From: Amycolatopsis tolypomycina
Lineage (GTDB): Bacteria > Actinomycetota > Actinomycetes > Mycobacteriales > Pseudonocardiaceae
Length of the DNA: 64,000 nt
Reading direction: 5' to 3'
Assembly: GCF_900105945.1 (NCBI RefSeq)
Contig: NZ_FNSO01000004.1
Location: forward strand, 1,488,001-1,552,000
The notes under the pieces: model-generated
Told to the model about the DNA's origin: nothing
The model's database searches: none
Seen by the model: only the letters and a program-made list of their open reading frames with translations
Shown: piece by piece, positions 45,465 to 53,376 of the stretch
Position numbering within the stretch: position 1 is the stretch's first letter
How the letters are laid out: each line of letters opens with the position of its first letter
Program-made: the position numbers and the translations under genes

Positions 45465-47027
45465 ATGGATCAGGAGACCGACCCGCGGGCCGCGCGGCGC
45501 GATCCGGTGGCGAACGTCGGCGGGTTCACCGACCTGGCGACCAGCCCGTTCCGGATCGACCGCGACCGGATCGCCGCGTCGCCGTTCTTCGCCCGCCTCG
45601 GCGGCGTGACGCAGGTCGTCAGCGCCGGCGGGGCCGGGCTGCTGCACAACCGGCTCACCCACAGCCTCAAGGTGGCGCAGGTCGCGCGCGCCGTCGCCGA
45701 GCGCATCGCCACCGGGCCCGACGCCGCGCTGGCCGACAAGCTGGGCGGCTGCGACCCCGACGTCGCCGAGGCCGCGGCGCTCGCCCACGACCTCGGGCAC
45801 CCGCCGTTCGGGCACCTCGGCGAGCAGACGCTCGACCGCATCGCCCGCCACCGCTTCGGCCTCGCCGACGGCTTCGAGGGCAACGCGCAGACGTTCCGCA
45901 TCATCACGACGACCGACGTGCGCGGGCCGTCGGCCATCGGGCTCGACCTGACGACGGCGGTGCGCGCCGCCGTCCTCAAGTACCCGTGGCTGCGGCTGCA
46001 CCACCCCGCGCCGCACCCGTCGGCGATGGCCGTGCCGCCACGCGGCGCCGGCGAGCCGGGCGACCTCCCGGGCACCGGCGCGGCCAAGTTCTCCGCCTAC
46101 GCCACCGAACTCGACGACTTCGAGCAGGCGCGCGCGGCGTTCGCCGGCCGCGTCGAAGGCTGGCAGCAGACCGTCGAAGCGTCCGTGATGGACACCGCCG
46201 ACGACATCGCCTACGCCATCCACGACCTGCAGGACTTCCACCGCATCGGCGTGCTGCAGCACGCGCCGGTCGCGGCGGAGCTGGGGGAGTGGCTGGAGCA
46301 CGCGGTGGAGCTGGCGTCGCTGGACGACGAGACGCTGCACGCGGAACTGCGCCGCCCGGGCCGGTCACTGGAGCGCCTCCGCCGCCGCATGCACGCGAAG
46401 GACGCCTGGATCGTCGACGACGACGCGTTCGCCGCGGCGGTCGCGCGGGTGCGCGCGGAGCTGGTCGACGGGCTTCTGGCGGGCGAGTTCGACGGTTCGA
46501 TCGAGGCAGAGCAGGCGACGGCGGCGTTCTCCGCGAACTGGACGTCCCGCCTGGTCGACGGCGTGTTCGTGCTGCCGTCCCCGTCCACCCGCACCGGCCA
46601 CGTCTCGCTGCGGCCCGCGCAGTGGCACGAGGTCCAGGTGCTCAAGTTCGTGCACCGCCGGTTCGTGCTGCTGCGCCCGGACCTGGCGTTGCACCAGCGC
46701 GGCCAGGCGGGCTTGGTGACGAGCCTGGTCGACGCCCTCGACGCATGGCTGCTCGACCGCGACGAGGTCTCCCGCCTGCCCCGGCGGTTGCACGACCTGG
46801 TCGAGCTGGCCCGCGCGGAGTACGCGGGCCTGGCCCGCACGTCACCGGAGCTGCTGGTGGGGGCAACGGGCGAGCCGGTGACGGGCGCGGACGCGGTGCG
46901 CGGGCTCGCCCGCGGGCGAGCGGTGGTCGACTTCGTGGCGTCGCTGACGGATAAGCAGGCGGTGACCCTACTGGACGCGCTGTCCGGGCGGGCGTCGCAG
47001 CCGTGGTCGGATTCGTTCGTGCTCTGA
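45465..47027 (+). CDS. dgt: Deoxyguanosinetriphosphate triphosphohydrolase-like protein
   Basis: HD-domain dNTPase which splits dGTP (or other dNTPs) to the nucleoside and triphosphate. 520 residues, with LTHSLKVAQVARAVAERIA near residue 64 giving the first metal histidine, the HD pair in AALAHDLGHPPFGHLGEQ near residue 108, and the distal Asp in VMDTADDIAYAIHDLQDF. This length and order match Dgt type-2/actinobacterial proteins. Roles in dNTP balance or phage defence are possible. The gene stands alone; its message may be leaderless. Confidence 0.92.
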   Translation: MDQETDPRAARRDPVANVGGFTDLATSPFRIDRDRIAASPFFARLGGVTQVVSAGGAGLLHNRLTHSLKVAQVARAVAERIATGPDAALADKLGGCDPDVAEAAALAHDLGHPPFGHLGEQTLDRIARHRFGLADGFEGNAQTFRIITTTDVRGPSAIGLDLTTAVRAAVLKYPWLRLHHPAPHPSAMAVPPRGAGEPGDLPGTGAAKFSAYATELDDFEQARAAFAGRVEGWQQTVEASVMDTADDIAYAIHDLQDFHRIGVLQHAPVAAELGEWLEHAVELASLDDETLHAELRRPGRSLERLRRRMHAKDAWIVDDDAFAAAVARVRAELVDGLLAGEFDGSIEAEQATAAFSANWTSRLVDGVFVLPSPSTRTGHVSLRPAQWHEVQVLKFVHRRFVLLRPDLALHQRGQAGLVTSLVDALDAWLLDRDEVSRLPRRLHDLVELARAEYAGLARTSPELLVGATGEPVTGADAVRGLARGRAVVDFVASLTDKQAVTLLDALSGRASQPWSDSFVL

Positions 47028-47551
47028 GTGGCCGGGGCGGGCCGGGCCGGTCGCCGGGGCAGGCGCCGGTCGCCGGGAGTGGCTGGGACTGGATTCGTTG
47101 GCCGCGCCTCGCCGCCTACCGCACCTTGCCCCGCCTCCCGCAACACCGCCGATCTCGCGTGATCGCAGGCGGGACTCGCGTGATCCGGGCCGTGACTCGC
47201 GTGATCCGGGCCGGGACTCGCGCCGCCCATGCTCCCGCGGCGCGTAACGAACTTTCCCCGTCGCCCCGCCGGTTGCACGGTCCGGTGAGTTGCATGTGGA
47301 CATCCCAGTCCGTGAGCGCCCTTGCGCTCGAGGGTGGAGCGATCATTTGTCCGCTCCGTGTCCGGTGACCGGTTCACCGCTGCGCTGAACGGCCTACAAC
47401 ATCCGGCCCGTTCGGGAAATTATCTGTCCTTTGTCACTCGAACGGCTGATGTTTACCGAGAACTCGCGGTACTTAGCTGGATCCAGCCGGTGATCACCGG
47501 CGTCGGTCAGCGTGAGTCGGGGCACGCGCCTTGGAGATTCGGAGGGCGCCC
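47028..47551. other. 524-bp intergenic region without a convincing gene
   Basis: Holds the 21-bp tandem repeat (47151-47222), a small GAGCGC-CCTT-GCGCTC hairpin (47314-47329), and a comparatively AT-rich stretch from about 47390. There TTGTCA (47431-47436), 17 bp, TACCGA (47454-47459) could be the protease promoter, leaving a leader of about 90 nt. Open frames here (for example 47003-47368) read through the repeat and have no coding bias I can see. Confidence 0.6.
47151..47222. repeat. 21-bp tandem repeat, first locus
   Basis: Two near-identical 21-bp units (47171-47191 and 47192-47212; one base differs), a 10-bp partial third, and a diverged unit before them. The core is GACTCGCGTGATC. The same period and core GACWCGCGTGATY recur at 58.1 kb, so this is a dispersed family. 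Confidence 0.8.
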
Positions 47552-50461
47552 GTGCGTCGTACCCGTTCCACGAGATCGAGATCCACTGTGTTCACCGCCT
47601 CGGCCGCGGCGCTGCTCGCCGCGCTCGGGCTGGTTTCCCCGCCTGTCGCGGGGGCCGCACCCGCGTCCGCGCCGGACGCGTTCAGCGAAACCGCTCAGCA
47701 GCAGATCGCCGCCCTGCAGGCGGTCAAGGCGGGCCGCACCGCCACCGAGTCCAAAGTGGACAGCAAGCTGCTCGTCGCCACCAAGGGCGTCGCGAAGCAG
47801 CTGAACAGTTTGCAGTCTGGGGCCACCGTTTCCGCGGCCGGGACCGTCCTGGTCGACATCCGCGCGAGCAAGGTCTCGCCCGACCTCCTCACCGGGCTCA
47901 CCAAGGCCGGGGCCGGCATCCGCGCGGTGTCCGACCGCTACGGCAGCGTCCGCGCCGAAGTGCCGCTCGACAAGGTCGGCGAGATCGCCGCGCGCGGTGA
48001 CGTCAAGCGCGTCGAACAGGCCGACCAGGCGATGACCGCCCGGGAACTGGCCACGCCGGCGACGGCGCCGGAAAAGACCGAAACCAAGCAGCAGAAGGCC
48101 GACCGCATCGCCGGTGAGCTGCAGAAGGCCGTGGCCGCCAAGACCCAGCGCAGCGCCGCCGCGGCCGCTCCGCTGGTCAGCGAAGGCGACCGCGCCCACA
48201 ACGCCGACCTCGCACGCCAGCAGTTCGGCGTCACCGGCGTCGGCGTCAAGGCCTGCGCACTGTCCGACGGCGTCGACTCCCTCGCCGCTTCGCAGGCCAG
48301 GGGCGAACTGCCGGCCGTCGACGTCATCGCCGGCCAGGAGGGCGACGGCGACGAGGGCACCGCAATGCTCGAGATCATCCACGACCTCGCGCCCCGCGCC
48401 GCGCTCGGCTTCGCCTCGGCGTTCAACTCCGACGCCAGCTTCGCGGACAACATCCGCAAGCTGCGCTTCGAGTCGCACTGCGACGTCATCGTCGACGACG
48501 TCATCTACTTCAAGGAATCGCCGTTCCAGGACTGGATCATCGCCCAGGCCGTGAACGACGTGACCGCCGACGGCGCGCTGTACTTCTCGTCCGCGGGCAA
48601 CGAAGGCAACGTCGCCAGCGGCACCGCCGCGCACTGGGAAGGCGACTTCGTCGACTCGGGCAAGTCGGTCGGCAAGTTCGCCGGCACCGCGCACAACTTC
48701 GCCGGCGCGGCGGGCAACCAGATCTACGAGCCGATCTCGAACGCGTCCTCGGCCAGTGTCCCGGTGACGCTGCACTGGTCGGACCCGCTCGGCGCGTCCG
48801 CGAACGACTACGACCTCTACCTGCTCAACTCCGCGGGCGCGGTCGTCAGCTTCAGCCAGGACGTCCAGACCGGCACCCAGGACCCGTACGAGCGCGTCAC
48901 GACGCCGGCCTTCGGCGGCACCGGGCTGCGGCTGGCCGTCGTGAAGTTCTCGGGCCAGAACCGCTACCTGTCGCTTTCCGCGCTGCGCGGCCGGTTCTCC
49001 GACTCGGCCGACGGGCTCAAGGCCTACAACACCCCGGGCGTGACGGTCGGCCACTCGGCCGCGCGGGACGCCTTCAGCGTCGCGGCCGCCCCGGCGGCCA
49101 AGGCGTTCGGCCGAGCCCTCGAACCGGGCGACCCGGCCAACCCGGCGGGCCCGTACCCGGGCGCGTTCAGCGGTGCCACCAAGGCCGAGCGGTTCACCTC
49201 CGACGGTCCGCGCCGCGTGTTCTACGAGGCGAACGGCACGCCGATCACCCCGGGCAACGTGTCCTCGACCGGTGGTGAGGTCCGGAACAAGCCGGAGATC
49301 ACCGCGGCCGACGGCGTCACCACCAGCGTCACCGGGTTCAACCCGTTCTTCGGCACCTCGGCCGCCGCACCGCACGCGGCCGCCATCGCCGCGCTCGTGC
49401 TGTCCGGCAACCCCGGCCTGCCGCCCGCGGAGGTCCGCGAAGCGCTGATCAACACCGCGATCGACATCGAAACCCCGGGCCGCGACAACTTCACCGGGGC
49501 CGGCGTCATCCTCGCGGACAAGGTGCTCGCCTACACCGGCGCCAGCCCGCAGCCCCTCGCGGTGGCCAAGCAGCCGACGGTCACCCCGGCCGACGGCGGC
49601 TCGGCGCTCGACCCGGGCGACACCGCCAAGGTGACGCTGCCGGTGACCAACGACGGCGACGGCACCGCGGTGTCCACCAGCGTCGTGCTCACCAGCCCGA
49701 CCCCGGGCGTCACGGTGGCGCCGCGGTCCAAGTCCTACGGCACCATCAGCCCGGGACAGACCGGCGTCAACGACTTCACCATCACCGTCCCGGCGAGCCA
49801 GCAGCTCGGCGCGCCGGTGGTGCTGAACGCCCGGGTCAGCTTCGCCGGCTCGCACTCGCCGACGACGTCGACGTTCTCGCTCCCGGTCGGCACCCCGTCG
49901 CCGGTCGCGCAGGACTTCGCCTACACCGGCGCGCCGGTGGCGATCCCGGACAACAGCCCGGTCGGCGCGTCGGTGACCATCCCGGTCACCGGGGTCGGCC
50001 GCGCGTCCAAGGTGACGTTCTCCGTGGACGGCACGACCTGCAGCACCGACCCGAACTCGACGACGGTGGGTCTGAACCACTCGTACGTCGGTGACCTGGT
50101 CGGCACGCTGACGGCGCCGTCCGGGGCGAAGGCCACGGTGTTCCAGCGCAACGGCAGCTCGGGCAAGAACCTGTGCCAGGTCGTCTTCGCCGACAGCGCG
50201 GCGGCCGCGTTCAGCACGGTGACCTCGGCCAACGCGCCGTTCACCGGCACCTGGCGGCCGACGCAGGCCCTGACCGGCAACCTCGCCGGCGCGGCGGTCG
50301 ACGGCACGTGGACGTTCGCGGTGGTCGACGCGGCCGGCGGCGACGCCGGGTCGATCCGCTCGGTCGCCCTGCACATCAACGGGTTCGTGCAGCCCGCGGC
50401 GGCCGGCGCGCCGTCGCACGTGCGGGGCTACACGAACAACGGGCCGGTGCATCCGCTGTAG
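47552..50461 (+). CDS. Secreted subtilisin/sedolisin-like protease with C-terminal P-domain
   Basis: 969 residues. An Arg-rich signal peptide (cut near VAGAAPA, about 30), a long pro-region, then a catalytic domain: ALSDGVDSL near residue 237, DEGTAMLEIIHDLAP near 270, and the Ser loop FFGTSAAAPHAAAIAALVLS near 602. The HGT histidine motif of subtilisins reads EGT; together with E-x3-D (EIIHD) it resembles the S53-like subgroup. A beta-sandwich (about 680-770) and a proprotein-convertase P-domain (VAIPDNSPVGASVTIPVTG to ALHINGF) follow. GTG with GGAGGG upstream. Likely degrades extracellular protein. Confidence 0.88.
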   Translation: MRRTRSTRSRSTVFTASAAALLAALGLVSPPVAGAAPASAPDAFSETAQQQIAALQAVKAGRTATESKVDSKLLVATKGVAKQLNSLQSGATVSAAGTVLVDIRASKVSPDLLTGLTKAGAGIRAVSDRYGSVRAEVPLDKVGEIAARGDVKRVEQADQAMTARELATPATAPEKTETKQQKADRIAGELQKAVAAKTQRSAAAAAPLVSEGDRAHNADLARQQFGVTGVGVKACALSDGVDSLAASQARGELPAVDVIAGQEGDGDEGTAMLEIIHDLAPRAALGFASAFNSDASFADNIRKLRFESHCDVIVDDVIYFKESPFQDWIIAQAVNDVTADGALYFSSAGNEGNVASGTAAHWEGDFVDSGKSVGKFAGTAHNFAGAAGNQIYEPISNASSASVPVTLHWSDPLGASANDYDLYLLNSAGAVVSFSQDVQTGTQDPYERVTTPAFGGTGLRLAVVKFSGQNRYLSLSALRGRFSDSADGLKAYNTPGVTVGHSAARDAFSVAAAPAAKAFGRALEPGDPANPAGPYPGAFSGATKAERFTSDGPRRVFYEANGTPITPGNVSSTGGEVRNKPEITAADGVTTSVTGFNPFFGTSAAAPHAAAIAALVLSGNPGLPPAEVREALINTAIDIETPGRDNFTGAGVILADKVLAYTGASPQPLAVAKQPTVTPADGGSALDPGDTAKVTLPVTNDGDGTAVSTSVVLTSPTPGVTVAPRSKSYGTISPGQTGVNDFTITVPASQQLGAPVVLNARVSFAGSHSPTTSTFSLPVGTPSPVAQDFAYTGAPVAIPDNSPVGASVTIPVTGVGRASKVTFSVDGTTCSTDPNSTTVGLNHSYVGDLVGTLTAPSGAKATVFQRNGSSGKNLCQVVFADSAAAAFSTVTSANAPFTGTWRPTQALTGNLAGAAVDGTWTFAVVDAAGGDAGSIRSVALHINGFVQPAAAGAPSHVRGYTNNGPVHPL

Positions 50462-50472
50462 TCCCCAAACAC

Positions 50473-50553
50473 CCCAATGTGGCGTTCGGTGCGTCAGACG
50501 CACCGAACGCCACATTGGGTGCGCTGGACGCAACCAACGCCACATTGGGGCGC
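50473..50553. repeat. Mosaic palindromic repeat, copy C
   Basis: Perfect 22-bp inverted repeat (50473-50494, 50498-50519; 23 bp if the loop is closed to one base), a variant 30-bp unit (50520-50549) and GCGC, nearly identical to copy A. It starts 11 bp after the protease stop. The base after GCGC is the first T of the next gene's TACCTT box, so the element touches a promoter. Confidence 0.94.
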
Positions 50554-50565
50554 TACCTTCTGCCC
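50554..50565 (+). promoter_or_regulatory. Candidate -10 box directly after repeat C
   Basis: TACCTT (50554-50559), 6 nt, ATG at 50566. The -35 region would lie inside the repeat, so the repeat may influence this promoter. Confidence 0.45.
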
Positions 50566-51225
50566 ATGGCGAAGGCACGGCAGGTCTCCGGTGGCGGGCG
50601 TGCCGTGGAGGTGCCGCCCGAGCGCCTGGACGGCTTCTTCGTGCGCTTCGCGGAGCGGCACGGCGGCATCACCGCCACCGAAGCCGGGCCGGACGAGGTC
50701 CGGGTGATCGCGGCCGACGGCAGCTCCGCGACCGCCACCGTGCCGTTCGGGCCGCTCAGAGAACCGTCTGTGGCCGGGCTCGTCGCCCATGGGCTGGTGC
50801 CGCGGCGCATCGCGCTCCTGCTCGTCCGCCTCGGCGGGCACAGCGTCGGCATCGCGCGGGACGGCCGGATCGAGGTCTCGCGCACCGACCGGCACCTCGT
50901 GCAGGGCCGCTCGGCCGCGGGCGGCTGGTCGCAGCAGCGCTTCGCCCGGCGTCGCGCGGGGCAGGCCCGGCACGCGCTCCAGGACGCGGCCAAGGACGCC
51001 TTCGAAGTGCTCGTCCCGCGGTTGTCCGAAATGGACGCCGTGGACGCCGTGGTCCTCGGCGGCGACCGCCGCGCCCTCGACGAGCTGCGCGGAGACCGTC
51101 GATTGGCGCCGCTGTTCGCCCGCGCGGAACCCCGCGTACTGGACGTCGGCCAACCGAGCCGGGCCGTGCTCGAGGAGGCGGCCGTCCGGGCACTGTCCGT
51201 GCAGGTCACGCTGCGCGACGGGTGA
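50566..51225 (+). CDS. acVLRF1-family peptidyl-tRNA hydrolase
   Basis: 219-residue actinobacterial homologue of the Vms1/ANKZF1-like release factor domain, thought to free peptides from stalled 60S/50S complexes. The hallmark loop GRSAAGGWSQQRFARRRAGQ is near residue 115; the Gln residues there correspond to the catalytic glutamine. The N-terminal part has a beta-rich VEVPPERLDGFFVRFAERHG. ATG at 50566 follows a TANNNT box. It lies directly before an ABC-F gene, another ribosome-rescue or protection type, which suggests a translation-quality module. Confidence 0.87.
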   Translation: MAKARQVSGGGRAVEVPPERLDGFFVRFAERHGGITATEAGPDEVRVIAADGSSATATVPFGPLREPSVAGLVAHGLVPRRIALLLVRLGGHSVGIARDGRIEVSRTDRHLVQGRSAAGGWSQQRFARRRAGQARHALQDAAKDAFEVLVPRLSEMDAVDAVVLGGDRRALDELRGDRRLAPLFARAEPRVLDVGQPSRAVLEEAAVRALSVQVTLRDG

Positions 51226-51264
51226 GTCCGCACACGTCCGGAAAATCCGCTGGACCGCGGCCCG

Positions 51265-51298
51265 TACACTGAGCTTCGTGGATATCCAGCTGGAGTGA
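51265..51298 (+). promoter_or_regulatory. Promoter and six-codon upstream ORF before the ABC-F gene
   Basis: TACACT (51265-51270), 7 nt, then GTG GAT ATC CAG CTG GAG TGA (51278-51298), a leaderless mini-ORF for V/M-D-I-Q-L-E. The ABC-F TTG lies 62 nt further on. Short upstream ORFs often control ABC-F genes by ribosome attenuation. No strong terminator hairpin is seen between the mini-ORF and the TTG. Confidence 0.4.
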
Positions 51299-51360
51299 CG
51301 CCGCGGCCTCGAGCCGCCTGCCGCTGTCCTCCGTACGCCCCCTTTCCACGGGAGTTTCCC

Positions 51361-52989
51361 TTGATCACGGCCACCGGCCTTGAGCTGCGCGCTGGTTCGC
51401 GCATCCTGCTCAACGGCGTCACCCTCCGCATCCAGCCCGGCGACCGCATCGGTCTCGTCGGCCGCAACGGCGCGGGCAAGACCACCTCGCTGAAGGTCCT
51501 CGCCGGTGAGGGCGAGCCGCACGCCGGCGACGTCCGCCGCACCGGTGAGCTCGGCTACCTGCCGCAGGACCCGCGCGAAGGCGACCTGTCGGTCACGGCG
51601 AAGGACCGCGTGCTCTCCGCCCGTGGTCTGGACAAGCTGATGCGCGACATGGAGAAGGCGCAGGCCTCGATGGCCGAGCTCGTCGACGACGCCGCGCGCG
51701 ACAAGGCCATCAACCGCTACGCCCGGCTCGAAGAGCGCTTCGCCTCCCTCGGCGGGTACGCCGCGGAGAGCGAAGCCGCGCGGATCTGCTCCAACCTGGG
51801 CCTCGCCGACCGCGTCCTCGCGCAGACGCTGCAGACGCTTTCCGGTGGCCAGCGCCGCCGCGTCGAGCTGGCCCGGATCCTGTTCGCCGCGGCCGAAGCG
51901 GGCGCCGGCGGCAAGTCCGAGACGATCCTGCTGCTCGACGAGCCGACCAACCACCTGGACGCCGACTCCATCAACTGGCTGCGCGGCTTCCTCAAGCAGC
52001 ACGACGGCGGCCTGGTCGTGATCAGCCACGACGTCGAGCTGCTGGCCGACGTCGTCAACAAGGTGTGGTTCCTCGACGCCACCCGCGGCGAGCTCGACCT
52101 GTACAACATGGGCTGGCAGCGCTATCTCGACGCGCGCGCCACCGACGAGAAGCGCCGCCGCCGCGAGCGCGCCAACGCCGAGAAGAAGGCGTCGGCGCTG
52201 CAGCAGCAGGCCGCGAAGCTCGGCGCGAAGGCGACGAAGGCCGTGGCGGCCAAGAACATGGCCCGCCGCGCCGAGCAGATGCTGTCCTCGCTCGAGGACA
52301 CCCGCCAGGCCGACAAGGTCGCCCGGATCAAGTTCCCGGAGCCCGCGCCCTGCGGCCGCACCCCGCTCACCGCGGAGGGCCTCTCGAAGTCGTACGGCTC
52401 GCTGGAAATCTTCACCGGCGTCGATCTCGCCATCGACCGCGGTTCGAAGGTTGTCGTACTCGGGCTGAACGGTGCCGGAAAGACGACTTTGCTCCGGCTG
52501 CTCGGCGGAATGGAAACTCCGGACACCGGATCCGTCGTTCCGGGTCACGGATTGCGTTTGGGATATTACGCACAGGAACACGAAACTCTTGATCATGACG
52601 CGTCGGTGTGGGAAAACATCCGACATCTCGCTCCGGACACGGGAGCGCAGGAGTTGCGCAACCTGCTGGGCTCGTTCCTCTTCACCGGCGAACAACTCGA
52701 CCAGCCGGCAGGCACGCTTTCCGGTGGTGAGAAGACCCGCCTCGCGCTGGCGGGCCTGGTCTCCAGTGCTGCCAACGTGTTGCTGCTCGACGAGCCGACG
52801 AACAACCTGGACCCGGCCAGCCGGGCCCAGGTCCTGGACGCCTTGCGCAGCTTCGCCGGTGCCGTCGTCCTGGTGACGCACGACCCGGGCGCGGTCGAGG
52901 CGCTGGAGCCCGAGCGGGTCATCCTGCTGCCCGACGGAACCGAGGACCACTGGTCGGCGGACTACCTCGAACTTGTCCAGCTTGCGTGA
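51361..52989 (+). CDS. ABC-F family ATPase
   Basis: Soluble twin-ATPase ribosome-binding protein, 542 residues: Walker A GLVGRNGAGKTTSLK near residue 35, signature LSGGQRRRVELA, Walker B ILLLDEPTNHLDADSINWL, an inter-domain linker rich in Arg/Lys/Ala (KRRRRERANAEKKASALQQQ), then second Walker A GLNGAGKTTLLR near 370 and LLLDEPTNNLDPASRAQ. The second signature is LSGGEKTRLALA. TTG 51361 has GGGAG about 7 nt upstream. In M. tuberculosis the homologue (Rv1473) follows the suf region. The stretch about 52445-52655 has unusually AT-ended codons. Confidence 0.93.
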   Translation: MITATGLELRAGSRILLNGVTLRIQPGDRIGLVGRNGAGKTTSLKVLAGEGEPHAGDVRRTGELGYLPQDPREGDLSVTAKDRVLSARGLDKLMRDMEKAQASMAELVDDAARDKAINRYARLEERFASLGGYAAESEAARICSNLGLADRVLAQTLQTLSGGQRRRVELARILFAAAEAGAGGKSETILLLDEPTNHLDADSINWLRGFLKQHDGGLVVISHDVELLADVVNKVWFLDATRGELDLYNMGWQRYLDARATDEKRRRRERANAEKKASALQQQAAKLGAKATKAVAAKNMARRAEQMLSSLEDTRQADKVARIKFPEPAPCGRTPLTAEGLSKSYGSLEIFTGVDLAIDRGSKVVVLGLNGAGKTTLLRLLGGMETPDTGSVVPGHGLRLGYYAQEHETLDHDASVWENIRHLAPDTGAQELRNLLGSFLFTGEQLDQPAGTLSGGEKTRLALAGLVSSAANVLLLDEPTNNLDPASRAQVLDALRSFAGAVVLVTHDPGAVEALEPERVILLPDGTEDHWSADYLELVQLA

Positions 52990-53166
52990 CGGTGCGTCCA
53001 TTCGGGTGCAAGATCACTCGCCGTAGAGCACTGGAATGGCCCAATGTGATCGCAATTTCGGCTGTTTCGCGTCTGTCGTCTGGCATTCCGGCGCTCAGTG
53101 TTCGATCATTGCCCCGGCAGGGGCCGATATGTGGCCCAGAACACTCTCGGCGGGAAGGCGATCGAC

Positions 53167-53376
53167 GTGGCTGATCTCAAGAAAGGCGCGCGGATCACCG
53201 GCAACACGCGCGACAAGCTGGCCGCTGACCTGAAGAAGAAATACGAGAAGGGCTCGAGCATCCGGGCACTGGCGGAGTCGACGGGGCGGTCCTACGGGTT
53301 CGTCCACCGGGTGCTGTCGGAGTCCGGCGTCCAGCTGCGGGGGCGCGGCGGGGCCACCAGGGTCAAGAAGAAGTAG
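53167..53376 (+). CDS. Small helix-turn-helix protein
   Basis: 69-residue, very basic, with an HTH segment IRALAESTGRSYGFVHRVL near residues 34-52 and a basic tail GGATRVKKK. Similar small HTH proteins are conserved in Streptomyces and relatives, role not known to me; DNA binding is likely. The GTG at 53167 has GGAAGG about 8 nt upstream; GTG 53131 would add 12 residues. The 3' end overlaps the convergent mannosyltransferase by 14 bp. About 175 bp upstream holds only a small CCCC-GGCA-GGGG hairpin. Confidence 0.8.
   Translation: MADLKKGARITGNTRDKLAADLKKKYEKGSSIRALAESTGRSYGFVHRVLSESGVQLRGRGGATRVKKK

Noticed and set aside
47507..50578. 1023-codon open frame antisense to the protease, and other long antisense frames (109-1743, 1455-3293, 2792-4375, 4111-6255)
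   Set aside because: Low-complexity Arg/Gly/Ala/Val-rich products with no motifs; they mirror the real genes in GC-rich DNA.
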